A stretch of 64,000 bases of DNA from assembly GCF_902459765.1 (NCBI RefSeq), contig NZ_CABPSP010000005.1:62001-126000 (forward strand), in the 5' to 3' direction. This document shows, in pieces, positions 46,401-54,500 of the stretch. The notes beneath the pieces were generated by a model, which was given only the letters and a program-made list of their open reading frames with translations, was not told the DNA's origin and made no database searches. Each line of letters starts with the position of its first letter. The first letter of the stretch is position 1. The translations under genes were made by a program, and so were the position numbers. Source of the stretch: Pandoraea anapnoica (GTDB taxonomy: Bacteria > Pseudomonadota > Gammaproteobacteria > Burkholderiales > Burkholderiaceae).

Positions 46401-47908
46401 GTCATCGTCAATCCCCCCGCGACCCACGTCCCGATGTTGCTCTGCGGCGCCTCCACGACCCGCACCGCACCTTCGATGTCGGCGGGCGCATGGATCGGCC
46501 TGCCATCGCGGAACTCCGCAAGAGGTGTGCCTTGCTCCACATCGGCGGATCGGGTGTCGGGCGGATCCGGCGCGAATATCGACGCTACGAACGCGCCGAT
46601 CGGGCGGCCGATGTGACCTAACGCGCGCGACACCGACTGCAACGCACCACCATGCCGGGGGGCTGCGGACGTGGCCATCGAGAGTGGTCCGTCGCCCACG
46701 AATATGCCGTTGCCGATTTCGTCGCACGCCAGAGCATCCTGCACGAAGTCAAAGCGGCGCGGTTCCGGCAGGATTGGAGGAGCGAACGGTGCGAGTCCGA
46801 CACGTTGTCTGTGTTGGGCGGTGCGCTCGCCTTTGGTCAGTTGCCAGAGGCCGATCGCTTGCTTTAGTTCGTGCAATTCGCGGCGCAGCACATCGCGCTT
46901 CGCCGGGTTGTGCTCGCTCAGCAGCGCTTGCTGTAGCTCGATCGCCCGCGCCTGACGCCCCAACTGGCGGCTTTGCGTACCGGTCTTGATGATGTCCTGC
47001 TGTGCGAGCATCGTGTCGCGTTTGGCCCGCAGCACGTCTTGCGCGGCGTTTGCCTGCCAATTGCCAAGCGCGAGTTCGGCGAGGCCGGCGTCCATGCCGC
47101 GGGTGTCGTTGTTCTCGATCCATGCGCGCGCATCCCGGTGTTCGACCGCCGCACGCTCGGCCCCGGCCGCGCGAACCAGCTGTGGATCGACCGACGTGGG
47201 ACGGAATTTGCCGTAGAAGTGCGACAGCACTTCTCGCGTTGCCATCGCCAGCGGCTTTTCCACGCCGACTTTGCTCGGATCGAACTGTCTGGCGTTTTCC
47301 ACTTCCTGCGAGCCGACCCAGTAGCCCACGGGCAGCATCCGCAAGACTTCGTCGGGATTGCGCTGCGGTGCGAGATTCAGCGCGTGTCGCAGTTGGAAGA
47401 CCAATTTGCCGAAGTCGAGTAGCCGGTGCGCGTCGAGTCGTTCGACGTCTTTGAGCCACGAAGCGAGTGCCCGTGCCGACAACTCCGGGAAGATGGCGTG
47501 AAGCATCGCACCATGCGACAGGTTGTCTCGACACACGCCGATGAGCTTGTCGATGTCGTTGCTGGCAACGCCGGCCGCGCGCATTTCCGCGACGAGTTCC
47601 TGAAAGGCCGCTTCCCGCGCAGCCGAGTTCGTCGGCCCCCACTTGAGCAACGCGGAGAACGCACCGCCAAGCGCCAACCCGACGCCAAGAATCGGTGCAC
47701 CGCCGCTGGCAAGACCCGCCGCCGCCCCAAGGACCGCGAAGCACGACAGTACGTCACGCTTCATGGTGGGCCAGGGATCGTGACGGGCTATCGAAAGCGA
47801 GTGCGCCCGGTCGTCGGAAGGTGTTGCAACGACAGGCGAAGACGCATCGAGGCGTGACTGATGCAACGCAGCCGACGTACTGGGAACACCATTTGAGACG
47901 TTAAGCAT
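40433..47908 (-). CDS. Giant LRR-NEL protein, putative secreted E3 ubiquitin ligase effector
   Basis: The 2491-residue protein has no signal peptide. Hydrophobic stretches lie at about 53-89, 492-512 and 1390-1430. A triple DGF repeat occurs at 614-622. Residues 1-1900 are largely helical and resemble the DUF6543/dermonecrotic-toxin-like regions of large pseudomonad proteins (tentative). Leucine-rich repeats span about 1943-2160 (e.g. LTTLNLAGNDLTRFP). The end, about 2190-2491, is a NEL domain of the IpaH/SspH type: FLDRLRRTVNF, WLERLETD, then SCEDRV with catalytic Cys2293 and downstream EIDVYLAYQ, MRYFAISGV and DADAIREAGP. NEL enzymes ubiquitinate host proteins after delivery. No secretion genes or chaperone lie in the window. 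ATG is at 47908; its ribosome-binding site is weak. Confidence 0.88.
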   Translation of the reverse strand: MLNVSNGVPSTSAALHQSRLDASSPVVATPSDDRAHSLSIARHDPWPTMKRDVLSCFAVLGAAAGLASGGAPILGVGLALGGAFSALLKWGPTNSAAREAAFQELVAEMRAAGVASNDIDKLIGVCRDNLSHGAMLHAIFPELSARALASWLKDVERLDAHRLLDFGKLVFQLRHALNLAPQRNPDEVLRMLPVGYWVGSQEVENARQFDPSKVGVEKPLAMATREVLSHFYGKFRPTSVDPQLVRAAGAERAAVEHRDARAWIENNDTRGMDAGLAELALGNWQANAAQDVLRAKRDTMLAQQDIIKTGTQSRQLGRQARAIELQQALLSEHNPAKRDVLRRELHELKQAIGLWQLTKGERTAQHRQRVGLAPFAPPILPEPRRFDFVQDALACDEIGNGIFVGDGPLSMATSAAPRHGGALQSVSRALGHIGRPIGAFVASIFAPDPPDTRSADVEQGTPLAEFRDGRPIHAPADIEGAVRVVEAPQSNIGTWVAGGLTMTLGGASLYAGYEWLRSRGLSREQPSPASQAGRPAPALTSLQRALIDTLTGSVHANGNGTWGSTLDAITAILRGVPDPHAPQVIASVTEVLRLDFNNVAAVYANDFNRPNLIDGFDGFDGFDSLGDANDFVEFDVPDDVEVLPRRRLRRAVDASGTAQKLEQQRTEQAEDRATKARVVEIIDAVAQYQQSASANDEKLLFGALPAHWRTDPALDWLSRAPESEQKLWVHAVQKANDRFDSFSKAINDAQPLDGIYAAFANLGLDGLPAAWSVTYPVTIPGIPTPVTARQTLIEACLAGDTRRDPQKFEGFIDGVPASADQTRRMRELLGASECRTSSQERLTSMTSNIPSLKIHLAAFLESELHRDILEAKLKGHLTGGRDAWVRALDLMHKAISDAPDVSVGELRLAPPGMTEIALAPWLVFTDKPRPDADPNNCVVLYRPIEKTWSVFNSRQELFQYLDVARMRNALAGEMNPATITTGGDDALRLLPQVALESAAPRDRTALRKFFQTQAENPANWKPEYLRFEAYEGERLTVRMQAWAQRQLELHTQQLEPLAKVPGLTSQLVDAAALERHFKAYEDEHLPPLREFTRRMESAKLTRGLRGEGLSDLGEIDADQVFIDFNGRNMTVTDWVLEGYRGHGDNVLAHTNNFQLDAQISAENAEVAARLSSPAYKQSLESNLRATYAGDAFIRHLRDWLASTDAESQTFRLLTQAAIRTQLRVTLSQEIANGRIGQQDASWMTALVDGLPQQVASGDTFISEMSIGDRRIPGLLVFTQRKRSSSDTAGEVLRRDFVWLPEGPYGTEWLPLDEYRKVMHQSPYDDDLRERVLRRDRVVIDDALNHGQGVDASRVKTQALTDFASLSDRRLLDRISNAQESTTSRAEVIWGEVVKGLRYAAMPLCVATTGGAGFLLCGLDTAVLAGIDIESAVSNARRGDMSGALLDVAFLWADTLDIGQALRVVNPVRLLKWAGKAHFANAREVSDVLNQVKGQRAAFDDAGHLRDTLARHGIDIGAARPTPIRTGTVSGGVRYEHDGRDYIKDRGRVFEVFSDNAWSTVRVRDPQRLNGPGVPVTFSNGRWQWDDGGLLGGAPTSAKRPRIADPVNYLLDLGMSARDARVFLDAFVFPPGVEGSRRLALVQEMHGGLKVPDWARRYVRASERGQIFGIMGQTPVEVLGKSAGAVDSSLRLNRDQFEFPNAAMWDWFDLALSRRERPMWAAKYAKTVDGMFAPEEVLAAKGVFDSPEAADRYLSSFDALDASARTRLANDRMGLGRTPEWAYPYLRQTEAMSVHRSEGMTAEQMLVASGEFASDREVRDYLSQFDISAMQINGDAREWLAQRRLLSGSTPVELGQFLRTPIDTRKPASKMLVDAGIFPTQRAASEYLAKFTTYSPLRGKLSTDQVKQIALARILEGVPPAWSFERVQAEDVLALFGPNRIPRNIGSLTIHASEVGRLELPTVMPHLRTLRITGPIDLTLPVELPRIKSFVLKGVRVPREFSMPVAGRATDVVIDATNAHTIRIPYGCHGIRNLGMDGNSALRSVIVESAPPGAVNALNALPNVLVVEILNNRRLQEIELPLELPALTTLNLAGNDLTRFPVTSEHRMNTMRTLNVRNNRIATLGGLPHAPNLLTLNLDRNQFTNIPASVAGWRGENPTANLFARRLNVYLEENPIPEERITQWAARPQVNNDARIYFSMANPFADLAARPLADAVFDWFPALTQDAHRQVWEAFAKEMNAKDFSAFLDRLRRTVNFNEPTFRARVRKWLERLETDKALRDDTFPVSLCATASCEDRVTYAHGQMKQVLLASDAANGVYNDDPKLLRETMRGLFDLEVLERIAREKFRAMGGGDEIDVYLAYQVKLRGPLSLPTDATDMRYFAISGVTEADLVAAKARVLAEEKTHFDAYLSNSAPMQKAIKNKYPEAFAKAEDALTDITADAEAFEQRVKAHLKDTGMEDDADAIREAGPVVLRALTHEFYGPLVRDLLEG

Positions 47909-48044
47909 AAGACACTAAAAATCCAAATTCGAAAGCCAGGATTTTTTTGTGAATGCGTTAGCGCGTCTTTCAGGATCTGTCTCCCGCGCGGAAATTGCCC
48001 GATTTGAATGGGGATTTGGCGCAAATATGAAACTGCGCAGGCGC

Positions 48045-48074
48045 AAAAAAACCCCCGGTTCGACCGGGGGTTTT
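48045..48074 (-). terminator. Intrinsic terminator of the ABC transporter operon
   Basis: A perfect 12-bp stem (48048-48059 with 48063-48074, three-base loop) of AAAACCCCCGGT and its complement lies 20 bases beyond the ATPase stop. Leftward transcripts end in a run of seven U (48051-48045). It can also fold from the right-hand direction, where T4 follows. Confidence 0.92.
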
Positions 48075-48093
48075 CTCTCGTCTCAGACGCCGT

Positions 48094-48888
48094 TCAACTC
48101 AGCAACAGCGCATCGTCGTCGAGTTGTTCGCCGCGCGTGCGTTCGAACATCTGCAGCAGATCCGGCACGTCCAGTCCCTTACGTTCTTCGCCCGAAACAT
48201 CGAGAACGACCTTGCCCTGATGCAGCATCACGGTCCGCTCGCCGTAGTCGAGGGCCTGGCGCATGCTGTGCGTGACCATCATCGCCGTAAGCTTGCTCTC
48301 CTGCACGATGCGCGCCGTCAGTTCCAGCACGAACGACGCGGTCTTCGGATCGAGTGCGGCCGTGTGCTCGTCGAGCAGCAGAATGCGCGACGGTTGCAGC
48401 GACGCCATCAACAGACTCACGGCCTGACGCTGGCCGCCCGAGAGCAACCCGATACGGTCCGACAAGCGATTCTCCAATCCGAGATTCAGCAGGCTGAGTT
48501 TCTCGCGAAAACGCTCGCGCAGATCCTTGTTCAGGGCGATGCGAAAGCCCCGACGCTCGCCACGCTTCACCGCCAGCGCCATGTTTTCCTCGATGGTCAA
48601 CGCTTCGCACGTGCCCGCCATAGGATCCTGGAACACACGCGCCACCTGATTCGCGCGCTGATATGCCGTCTTCTTCGTGACATCGCTGCCATCGATGGAA
48701 ATCGTGCCCGAATCCACCGATAGGTCACCGCTGATCGCGTTCAGGAAAGTCGACTTGCCTGCACCGTTCGAGCCGATCACGGTGACGAACTGGCCCGTCG
48801 GAATATCGAGCGACATACCGCGCAGCGCGCGATTTTCGATGGGCGTGCCCGGGTTGAAAGTGATCTTGAGGTCTTTTGCGCTCAGCAT
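48094..48888 (-). CDS. ABC transporter ATP-binding protein
   Basis: The 264-residue ATPase has Walker A GSNGAGKST, the Q-loop region VFQDPMAGTC, signature LSGGQRQAVSLLMA and Walker B ILLLDEHTAALD. It belongs with the permease 2 bases upstream and the substrate-binding protein encoded first. A TrpX/PF04392-type binding protein with this ATPase and a LIV-like permease forms a known but mostly uncharacterised uptake system; aromatic amino acids are one reported substrate class. Confidence 0.88.
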   Translation of the reverse strand: MLSAKDLKITFNPGTPIENRALRGMSLDIPTGQFVTVIGSNGAGKSTFLNAISGDLSVDSGTISIDGSDVTKKTAYQRANQVARVFQDPMAGTCEALTIEENMALAVKRGERRGFRIALNKDLRERFREKLSLLNLGLENRLSDRIGLLSGGQRQAVSLLMASLQPSRILLLDEHTAALDPKTASFVLELTARIVQESKLTAMMVTHSMRQALDYGERTVMLHQGKVVLDVSGEERKGLDVPDLLQMFERTRGEQLDDDALLLS

Positions 48889-48890
48889 GA

Positions 48891-49799
48891 TCAGGCACCT
48901 CCATTCTTGCGCGGGAACAGCTTGCGACGCGTCGCAGGCAACACGAGTGCCACCGCCACGAGCAAGGCCGTCACCAGGTTGAGGTCCTGCGCCTTCAGAC
49001 CGATGAAATCGCTATTGAGTGCAAGTGCGATGAAGAAGCGGTACAGCACGGCCCCGACGACCACGGCCAGCGTGGTGAGGATGAGGCGTCGCGCCGGCAG
49101 AATCGTCTCGCCGATGATCACCGCCGCCAGACCGATCACGATGGTACCGATCCCCATCGAGATGTCAGCGCCGCCCTGCGACTGCGCGAACAACGCGCCT
49201 GCGAGCGCCACGAGGGAGTTCGACAGCGCCATGCCCGCCAGAATCTCGCGACCGGTGTTCACACCCTGCGCACGCGCCATGCGCGGGTTCGCGCCGGTAG
49301 AGCGCATCGCGAGGCCTTGTTGCGATGAGAAGAAGTAATCCAGACCGAGCTTCACCACGACCACGACCACCAGCAGCAGCAGCGGACGCAGCACATAGTC
49401 CGGCAGCCAGTCCGGCGCGTTCTCCGGCAGCAGCATCGTGAAGACCGTCGGCGACGTGATCAGCGGTACGTTCGGCGCGCCCATCACACGCAGGTTGACC
49501 GAGTACAGCGCGATCATCATCAGAATACTGGCGAGCAGATCCATGATCTTCAGGCGCACGTTCAGCCAGCCGGTGATGAAGCCCGCCACAGCGCCGGCCA
49601 CCATGGCGACGAGCGTTGCGACAAACGGATTGGCCCCGCCGGCGATCAGAATGGCGGCCGTTGCGCCGCCAAGCGCAAAGCTGCCGTCTACGGTCAGGTC
49701 GGGGAAATTGAGGATGCGGAAGGAGATCAGCACCCCGAGCGCCACAAGGCTGAAGATCAGACCGATCTCCAGAGCGCCCATCATCGAGAAAAAGGACAT
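48891..49799 (-). CDS. ABC transporter permease (branched-chain/ribose-type fold)
   Basis: The 302-residue permease has about eight or nine hydrophobic helices and the BPD_transp_2-like pattern FPDLTVDGSFALGGA and NVRLKIMDLLASILMM. I start it at ATG 49799; a TTG at 49820 would add seven residues without a better ribosome-binding site. A single permease gene suggests a homodimer. Confidence 0.87.
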   Translation of the reverse strand: MSFFSMMGALEIGLIFSLVALGVLISFRILNFPDLTVDGSFALGGATAAILIAGGANPFVATLVAMVAGAVAGFITGWLNVRLKIMDLLASILMMIALYSVNLRVMGAPNVPLITSPTVFTMLLPENAPDWLPDYVLRPLLLLVVVVVVKLGLDYFFSSQQGLAMRSTGANPRMARAQGVNTGREILAGMALSNSLVALAGALFAQSQGGADISMGIGTIVIGLAAVIIGETILPARRLILTTLAVVVGAVLYRFFIALALNSDFIGLKAQDLNLVTALLVAVALVLPATRRKLFPRKNGGA

Positions 49800-50081
49800 G
49801 TTCGTAATTCCACTGCGCAAGACGGCCCATGCCGGGTCTCGGCATCGGCGCCCGCACGGCCGAGTCGGCCAGTTCAGGTCATAGCCGGTCGTTGTGCGAC
49901 CGCGTTTCGGGGGGAGCCATCTCGCCCGTTCGATAGGAAAAGAGCGGCGGGGACAGATCGTGTCCGGACGCCGCCCTGTCGCTCGCCAATGCTGCAGGCG
50001 CTAGCCCGCAGCACCGGTGTCACGCATACACCACCACAGCGGGATAACCGTCGTGGTGCGCGTGAGTCGCGGGTGAGTCGC

Positions 50082-51068
50082 TTACTGCTTGATGACCGTC
50101 TTGGCTTCCTTCACCAGGTCGTCCGACAGCTTCACGCCTTGCTTCTCGGCAGCCGCCGTGTTGACGAACAGTTCCAGATTCGAGCTGGTCTGCGAGGCAA
50201 TCGCGCCCGGCTTTTCGCCCTTCAGGATACGGCCCACGACCTTGCCCGTCTGACGGCCGAGGTCATAGTAGTTGATGCCCAGTGCGGCAATCGCGCCGCG
50301 CTTCACGCTGTCCGTGTCCGAAGCCACCAGCGGGATCTTGCGGTCGTTGGCCACCTTCACCAGCGACTCGTATGCCGACACGACGTTGTTGTCCGTGTTG
50401 GTATAGATCACGTCGACCTTGCCGACCAGGCTGTTCGCTGCCGAGCTGATGTCGACGGTGCGCGGTGCGGCCGCTTCGACCAGTGTCAGGCCGGCGGCCG
50501 GCAGCAGCTTCTTCAGCTCGTTGACGACCACGACCGAGTTGGCTTCGCCCGGGTTGTACACCATGCCAACCTTCTTCGCGTTCGGCACGACGCGCTTGAT
50601 CAGCGCGACCTGCTTGTCCAGCGGCAGCTTGTCCGACACGCCGGTCACGTTGGTGCCCGAAGCATCCCAGCTCTTGACCAGTTGCGCGGCGACCGGATCG
50701 GTCACGCCCGAGTAGACGAGCGGCACCGACTTGGTGGCAGCGGCCACGGCCTGAGCCGTCGGCGTTGCAATGCCGATGATCGCGTCCGGCTTGTCGCCCA
50801 CGAACTTGCGGGCGATCTGTGCTGCCGTACCCGTGTTGCCCTGTGCGCTCTGGTATTCCCACTTGAGGTTCTTGCCGACTTCGTAACCTTCGGCCTTGAG
50901 TTCGTCGCGCGCGCCATCACGGATGGCGTCGAGTGCCGGGTGCTCCACGATCGCCACGACAGCCACCGACTTCGTCTCCGCCGCGAATGCCGCGCCGGTC
51001 GTCCCCAACAACGTTGCGGCCACCGCGCACAGCACGGTGCGCTTGGCGTATTTGCCCATCGTCGACAT
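50082..51068 (-). CDS. ABC transporter substrate-binding protein (PF04392/TrpX-like)
   Basis: The 328-residue periplasmic protein has a signal peptide (about residues 1-29, AAFA-A) and a two-lobe fold with VAIVEHPALDAIRDGARDEL, IGIATPTAQAV, VSDKLPLDKQ and VIYTNTDNNV, typical of the PF04392 family. ATG at 51068 has GGAGGAG upstream. It is first in the operon, 282 bases ahead of the permease; that gap may allow excess expression of the binding protein. The ligand is unknown. Confidence 0.88.
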   Translation of the reverse strand: MSTMGKYAKRTVLCAVAATLLGTTGAAFAAETKSVAVVAIVEHPALDAIRDGARDELKAEGYEVGKNLKWEYQSAQGNTGTAAQIARKFVGDKPDAIIGIATPTAQAVAAATKSVPLVYSGVTDPVAAQLVKSWDASGTNVTGVSDKLPLDKQVALIKRVVPNAKKVGMVYNPGEANSVVVVNELKKLLPAAGLTLVEAAAPRTVDISSAANSLVGKVDVIYTNTDNNVVSAYESLVKVANDRKIPLVASDTDSVKRGAIAALGINYYDLGRQTGKVVGRILKGEKPGAIASQTSSNLELFVNTAAAEKQGVKLSDDLVKEAKTVIKQ

Positions 51069-51496
51069 CAAAACTCCTCCAGGAATGCTTCTTGATAGGT
51101 GCGCCGTGCCCGGGTCTCGGCGGGCCTCTTTCGGATGCACACAAAGCGTGCACCTGCGCGTGGGGCACAGTCTACCCACATCCCCGGCAGCGAACAACGG
51201 TTGCCAACGCAACTTCCCGAGACGCCCGTGGAACATCGGATTGCGCCCAAACACTGGCATTTTTATGCGGCAATCGGAAAAAAATTAGCCGATTCGGTCG
51301 TGTGCAATTCGATGCACGCACGTTCATGCGAGGCGTTCAGCCAATGGGATTCACCGAAAATCGAAAGAATGCGGCGCGTTTTGCCCGCAATGTGCGTCGT
51401 TTGCACAAGAAACGCGCAGCAGACGTCCCGCTTTTTAAGACACGTCCGAGAGGAATTCGGAATGACGTTCGGGATTGAAGGAGATAGCGGGTGGAA
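51069..51496. promoter_or_regulatory. Upstream region of the ABC operon
   Basis: About 430 bases with no confident gene. An A/T-rich patch around 51270-51295 could serve leftward transcription of the binding-protein gene. A 50-codon basic frame on the plus strand (about 51327-51478) has no ribosome-binding site or family features and is not called. Confidence 0.4.
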
Positions 51497-52138
51497 TTAC
51501 TGCGTGTTGCTCTGGGTATTGTTCTGCGCGCTGCTGGCGTCGTCGAGGCCGAGGGCTGCGACTTCGCTGCGCGAGAGGCGGCGAATTTCGACCTTGGCGT
51601 GTCCGGCGCGAATGAAGTCGAGTTGCTTTGCCGCGCCGTACGACAGATCGATGATGCGATTGCGAGTGTACGGCCCCCGGTCGTTGATCTTCACGACGAC
51701 CGTCTTGTTATTGGCGATGTTGCGCACCAGCGCGAAGCTGCCCAGCGGCAATGTCGGATGTGCTGCGGTCGGTTCGTTCATGTCGAACGCTTCGCCGGTT
51801 GCAGTGCGGCGGCCATGAAACTTCTTGCCGTACCACGATGCCATGCCCGACTGAAAGAAGGTGCCTGCGTCGGCACGCAGGCGAGCTTCGCCATCGCGCT
51901 CGGGGGCATCGGGATCGCCGGGGTTGAGACCCTCGTTGCGATACGACCGGCCCGGCCATTGCAAATCGAAACTGGACCCGACAGGTGAATTGGCTTCGCG
52001 CGCACGGGCGCGCGCGCCTGTCGCCGAAGTGGCGGCAGCCGTCTGGCTGGGGGGTTCGAGCGGCGTTGTGCAGGCTGTCAACGTCAGGGCGAGGGCGCAG
52101 CAGACCGCGAACCGTGTGAGCATGTCGCGTGTTCGCAT
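51497..52138 (-). CDS. rlpA: Septal ring lytic transglycosylase RlpA family lipoprotein
   Basis: The 213-residue lipoprotein has a lipobox ending at Cys23 (LTAC) and a double-psi beta-barrel (about residues 100-195: MASWYGKKFHGRRTATGE, AAHPTLPLGSFALVRN, VKINDRGPYTRNRIIDLS). RlpA cleaves peptidoglycan lacking stem peptides at the division septum. The C-terminal SPOR domain of longer RlpA proteins is missing; the tail is Asn/Gln/Ser-rich. ATG at 52138 or 52123 are both possible. Confidence 0.9.
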   Translation of the reverse strand: MRTRDMLTRFAVCCALALTLTACTTPLEPPSQTAAATSATGARARAREANSPVGSSFDLQWPGRSYRNEGLNPGDPDAPERDGEARLRADAGTFFQSGMASWYGKKFHGRRTATGEAFDMNEPTAAHPTLPLGSFALVRNIANNKTVVVKINDRGPYTRNRIIDLSYGAAKQLDFIRAGHAKVEIRRLSRSEVAALGLDDASSAQNNTQSNTQ

Positions 52139-52396
52139 AGCCCGCAAGTCTAACACGCCACAAAAATCAACCTAACAGCGAGCGTTCACTTACGCGTTGA
52201 GACTTGTTTACAAGGCGTTACCTCGAATTAGGCATCCACGTCCAACGAGCCTATTCCGAAAGCCTTTCCTGCAAGACGCTGCAGCCCTGCGCACCGGCCT
52301 GTCACGCGTATTGCGTGGCGTACAGAGGCGCATATGAGACAGCTAACGGGACAGGGCTGCGGGCGACGACACGCGTGGCCGAATACAATAGATAAA

Positions 52397-52422
52397 AATT
52401 GCGTCCCCCGAATTGCGTCCCC
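52397..52422. repeat. Short tandem direct repeat in the MBL gene leader
   Basis: AATTGCGTCCCC occurs at 52397-52408 and again at 52411-52422, ending 9 bases before the ATG. A TACAAT hexamer at 52384-52389 could be the -10 element just upstream, so the repeat would lie in the 5' leader. Confidence 0.6.
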
Positions 52423-52431
52423 GATAACCCA

Positions 52432-53088
52432 ATGAACGTCACCCTGATACCTGTCACGCCCTTCCAGCAAAACTGCACCCTGCTCGTCTGCGACGCCACG
52501 AAGCGCGCTGCCGTGGTCGACCCCGGCGGCGACATCGACCGGATCGTGGGCGAGATCGAGCGTCAGGGGGTGACGCTCGAAAAGATTTTCCTGACGCACG
52601 GCCACCTCGATCACTGTGGCGGCTCGGGCGCACTGGCCGCCAAATACGACGTGCCCATCGAAGGTCCGCATCCGGACGACGCTTTCTGGATCGACCAGCT
52701 TGAGGCGCAAAGCGCGCGCTTCGGCTTTCCGAAGCCGGAGCCGTTCACGCCCGACCGCTGGCTGGGCGACGGCGACACCGTCACCTTCGGCGAGGTCACG
52801 CTCGACGTCTTCCATTGCCCGGGCCACACGCCAGGTCACGTGGTGTTCTTCTCGAAGGACGAACGGCTGGCTAGCGTGGGCGACGTGCTGTTTGCCGGGT
52901 CTATCGGCCGCACCGACTTTCCGCGCGGCAACCATGCCGATCTGATCGCCTCGATTCGCGACAAGCTCTGGCCGCTGGGCGACGACGTCACGTTCATCCC
53001 GGGTCACGGCCCGGTGTCGACGTTCGGTCAGGAACGTCAGACGAATCCGTATGTCGCCGATGCCGTGCTCGCCCGGAGCGCTTCATGA
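52432..53088 (+). CDS. MBL-fold metallo-hydrolase (YcbL/glyoxalase II-like)
   Basis: The 218-residue protein has the zinc-binding [10 protein letters not shown] (HxHxDH), [27 protein letters not shown] and FIPGHGP motifs of YcbL-type glyoxalase II-like hydrolases. It probably hydrolyses a glutathione thioester such as S-lactoylglutathione, but the substrate is not fixed by sequence. Its end overlaps the next gene as ATGA (53085-53088). Confidence 0.9.
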   Translation: MNVTLIPVTPFQQNCTLLVCDATKRAAVVDPGGDIDRIVGEIERQGVTLEKIFLTHGHLDHCGGSGALAAKYDVPIEGPHPDDAFWIDQLEAQSARFGFPKPEPFTPDRWLGDGDTVTFGEVTLDVFHCPGHTPGHVVFFSKDERLASVGDVLFAGSIGRTDFPRGNHADLIASIRDKLWPLGDDVTFIPGHGPVSTFGQERQTNPYVADAVLARSAS

Positions 53089-53870
53089 GCGAGGCGATGT
53101 CCCGTACCCCGTCGCGCATCATTCCTGTGGACGAGGAGATTTTCGTCAGTACCGACGTCGAGGCCGATGGCCCGATCCCGGGTCCACATTCGATGCTCAG
53201 CTTTGCGTCGGCTGCGTACACGGCCGATAAGGAACTGATCGGCACGTTCAGCGCCAATCTGGAATGTCTGCCCGACGCCAAGGGGCACCCGCTCACGATG
53301 AAGTGGTGGAAGACCGAGCCGGAAGCGTGGGCGGCCTGCCGTGTGGATCCGGAAGACCCGGCCAAGGCCCTCAAGGCCTATGTGAAGTGGGTGGAGAAGC
53401 TACCCGGCAAGCCGGTATTCGTGGCGTATCCAGCAGGCTTCGATTTCACGTTCATGTTCTGGTACATGATGCGATTCGTCGGCCGTTGCCCGTTCTCGTG
53501 GTCGGCGCTGGATATCAAGACGCTCGCATTTGCGATGACGGGCATGCCGTACCGCAAGTGCATCAAGCCGCGTCTGCCGCAGGTCTGGCTCGACCCGCTG
53601 CCGCATACGCACGTGGCGCTGGACGACGCCCTGGAGCAAGGCGCGCTCTTCTGCAACATGCTCGCGGAACTGCGCGAACAGCAAAAGACCCTCGCCGAGT
53701 TACCCGGCTGGCATGGCGCAGGCCTGACCGCCAATGCCGACGCGCCGGTGTTCGGCTCGGCCGCAGCGAAAGCGGCGGTGCAAGCCGAGTCAGCCGAGGC
53801 AGCGGGATCCGCCGACGACGCCGAATCCCCGGCCACCGGCCCCGGCAAGGACAGCACCGCGCATCGCTAG
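53085..53870 (+). CDS. DnaQ-fold 3'-5' exonuclease-like protein
   Basis: The 261-residue protein has STDVEADGP with the D-x-E pair (Asp24, Glu26), a second acidic motif in [10 protein letters not shown], and [11 protein letters not shown] supplying the terminal His-x4-Asp, so the DEDDh-type active site seems complete. The polar Ala/Glu/Ser tail (about 215-261) looks disordered. It is coupled to the MBL gene. Substrate (DNA or RNA) is unknown. Confidence 0.82.
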   Translation: MSEAMSRTPSRIIPVDEEIFVSTDVEADGPIPGPHSMLSFASAAYTADKELIGTFSANLECLPDAKGHPLTMKWWKTEPEAWAACRVDPEDPAKALKAYVKWVEKLPGKPVFVAYPAGFDFTFMFWYMMRFVGRCPFSWSALDIKTLAFAMTGMPYRKCIKPRLPQVWLDPLPHTHVALDDALEQGALFCNMLAELREQQKTLAELPGWHGAGLTANADAPVFGSAAAKAAVQAESAEAAGSADDAESPATGPGKDSTAHR

Positions 53871-53933
53871 TCTTGCGCGCGCAGGGCGGGCATCCAGTCC
53901 CTGCCCTGCTGCCGCCGCCGTTCCTACGCGTTT

Positions 53934-54284
53934 TTACAGCACGCTGCTAACCAGCTCCGGCGGCCGTGCGATCACCGCCTTGTTGCCGTTCACGACGATG
54001 GGGCGCTGCAATAGCTTCGGATGCCTGGCCACCGCAGCCAGCAGTGCATCGTCGCTCAGCGCCGTATCGCCCAGTCCCAGTTCTGCGAATTCCGTCTCGT
54101 TGCTGCGAATCATCTCGCGCACGGGCATGCCCAGCAGTTGATGCAGACGCTTAAGTTCGGCAAGCGTCGGCGGCGTCTTCAGATACTCGACGATTTGCAG
54201 GTCGTGGCCCGCCGGGGAGCCTTCGACAAGAGCCAGCGCTTCGCGCGACTTCGAGCAGCGCGGGTTGTGGTAGACGGTAATCAT
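53934..54284 (-). CDS. arsC: ArsC/Spx-family glutaredoxin-dependent arsenate reductase-like protein
   Basis: The 116-residue protein has the catalytic Cys10 in HNPRCSKSREAL, the substrate-binding pattern EYLKTPPTLAELKRLHQLLG, and LLQRPIVVNGNKAVIARPPE with the conserved Arg. It matches the ArsC/YfgD group. No other ars genes are nearby, so a general redox role is possible. ATG at 54284 has GGAGTG upstream. Confidence 0.88.
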   Translation of the reverse strand: MITVYHNPRCSKSREALALVEGSPAGHDLQIVEYLKTPPTLAELKRLHQLLGMPVREMIRSNETEFAELGLGDTALSDDALLAAVARHPKLLQRPIVVNGNKAVIARPPELVSSVL

Positions 54285-54500
54285 GGTCACTCCAGTGCGT
54301 TCGGAAAGCGTCCGGCACGACGCTGCAACGTGCAGTAAACCGCAGCAGGTCACGCCTGGAACGTGCGCTCCGAGTATGCATGGTATCGTCGGAAGCCGCT
54401 ACTCACGGACATCTGGCCGCGCAGCGCCGGTCCCGAAGTTAGCCCGATTTCATTGCCTGATTCCCCACCGCATTCCTAAGACATACAGGAGAAAGACGAC

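Noticed and set aside
51327-51478. 50-codon basic peptide frame upstream of the ABC operon
   Set aside because: There is no ribosome-binding site and no recognisable family; the length is within chance expectation.
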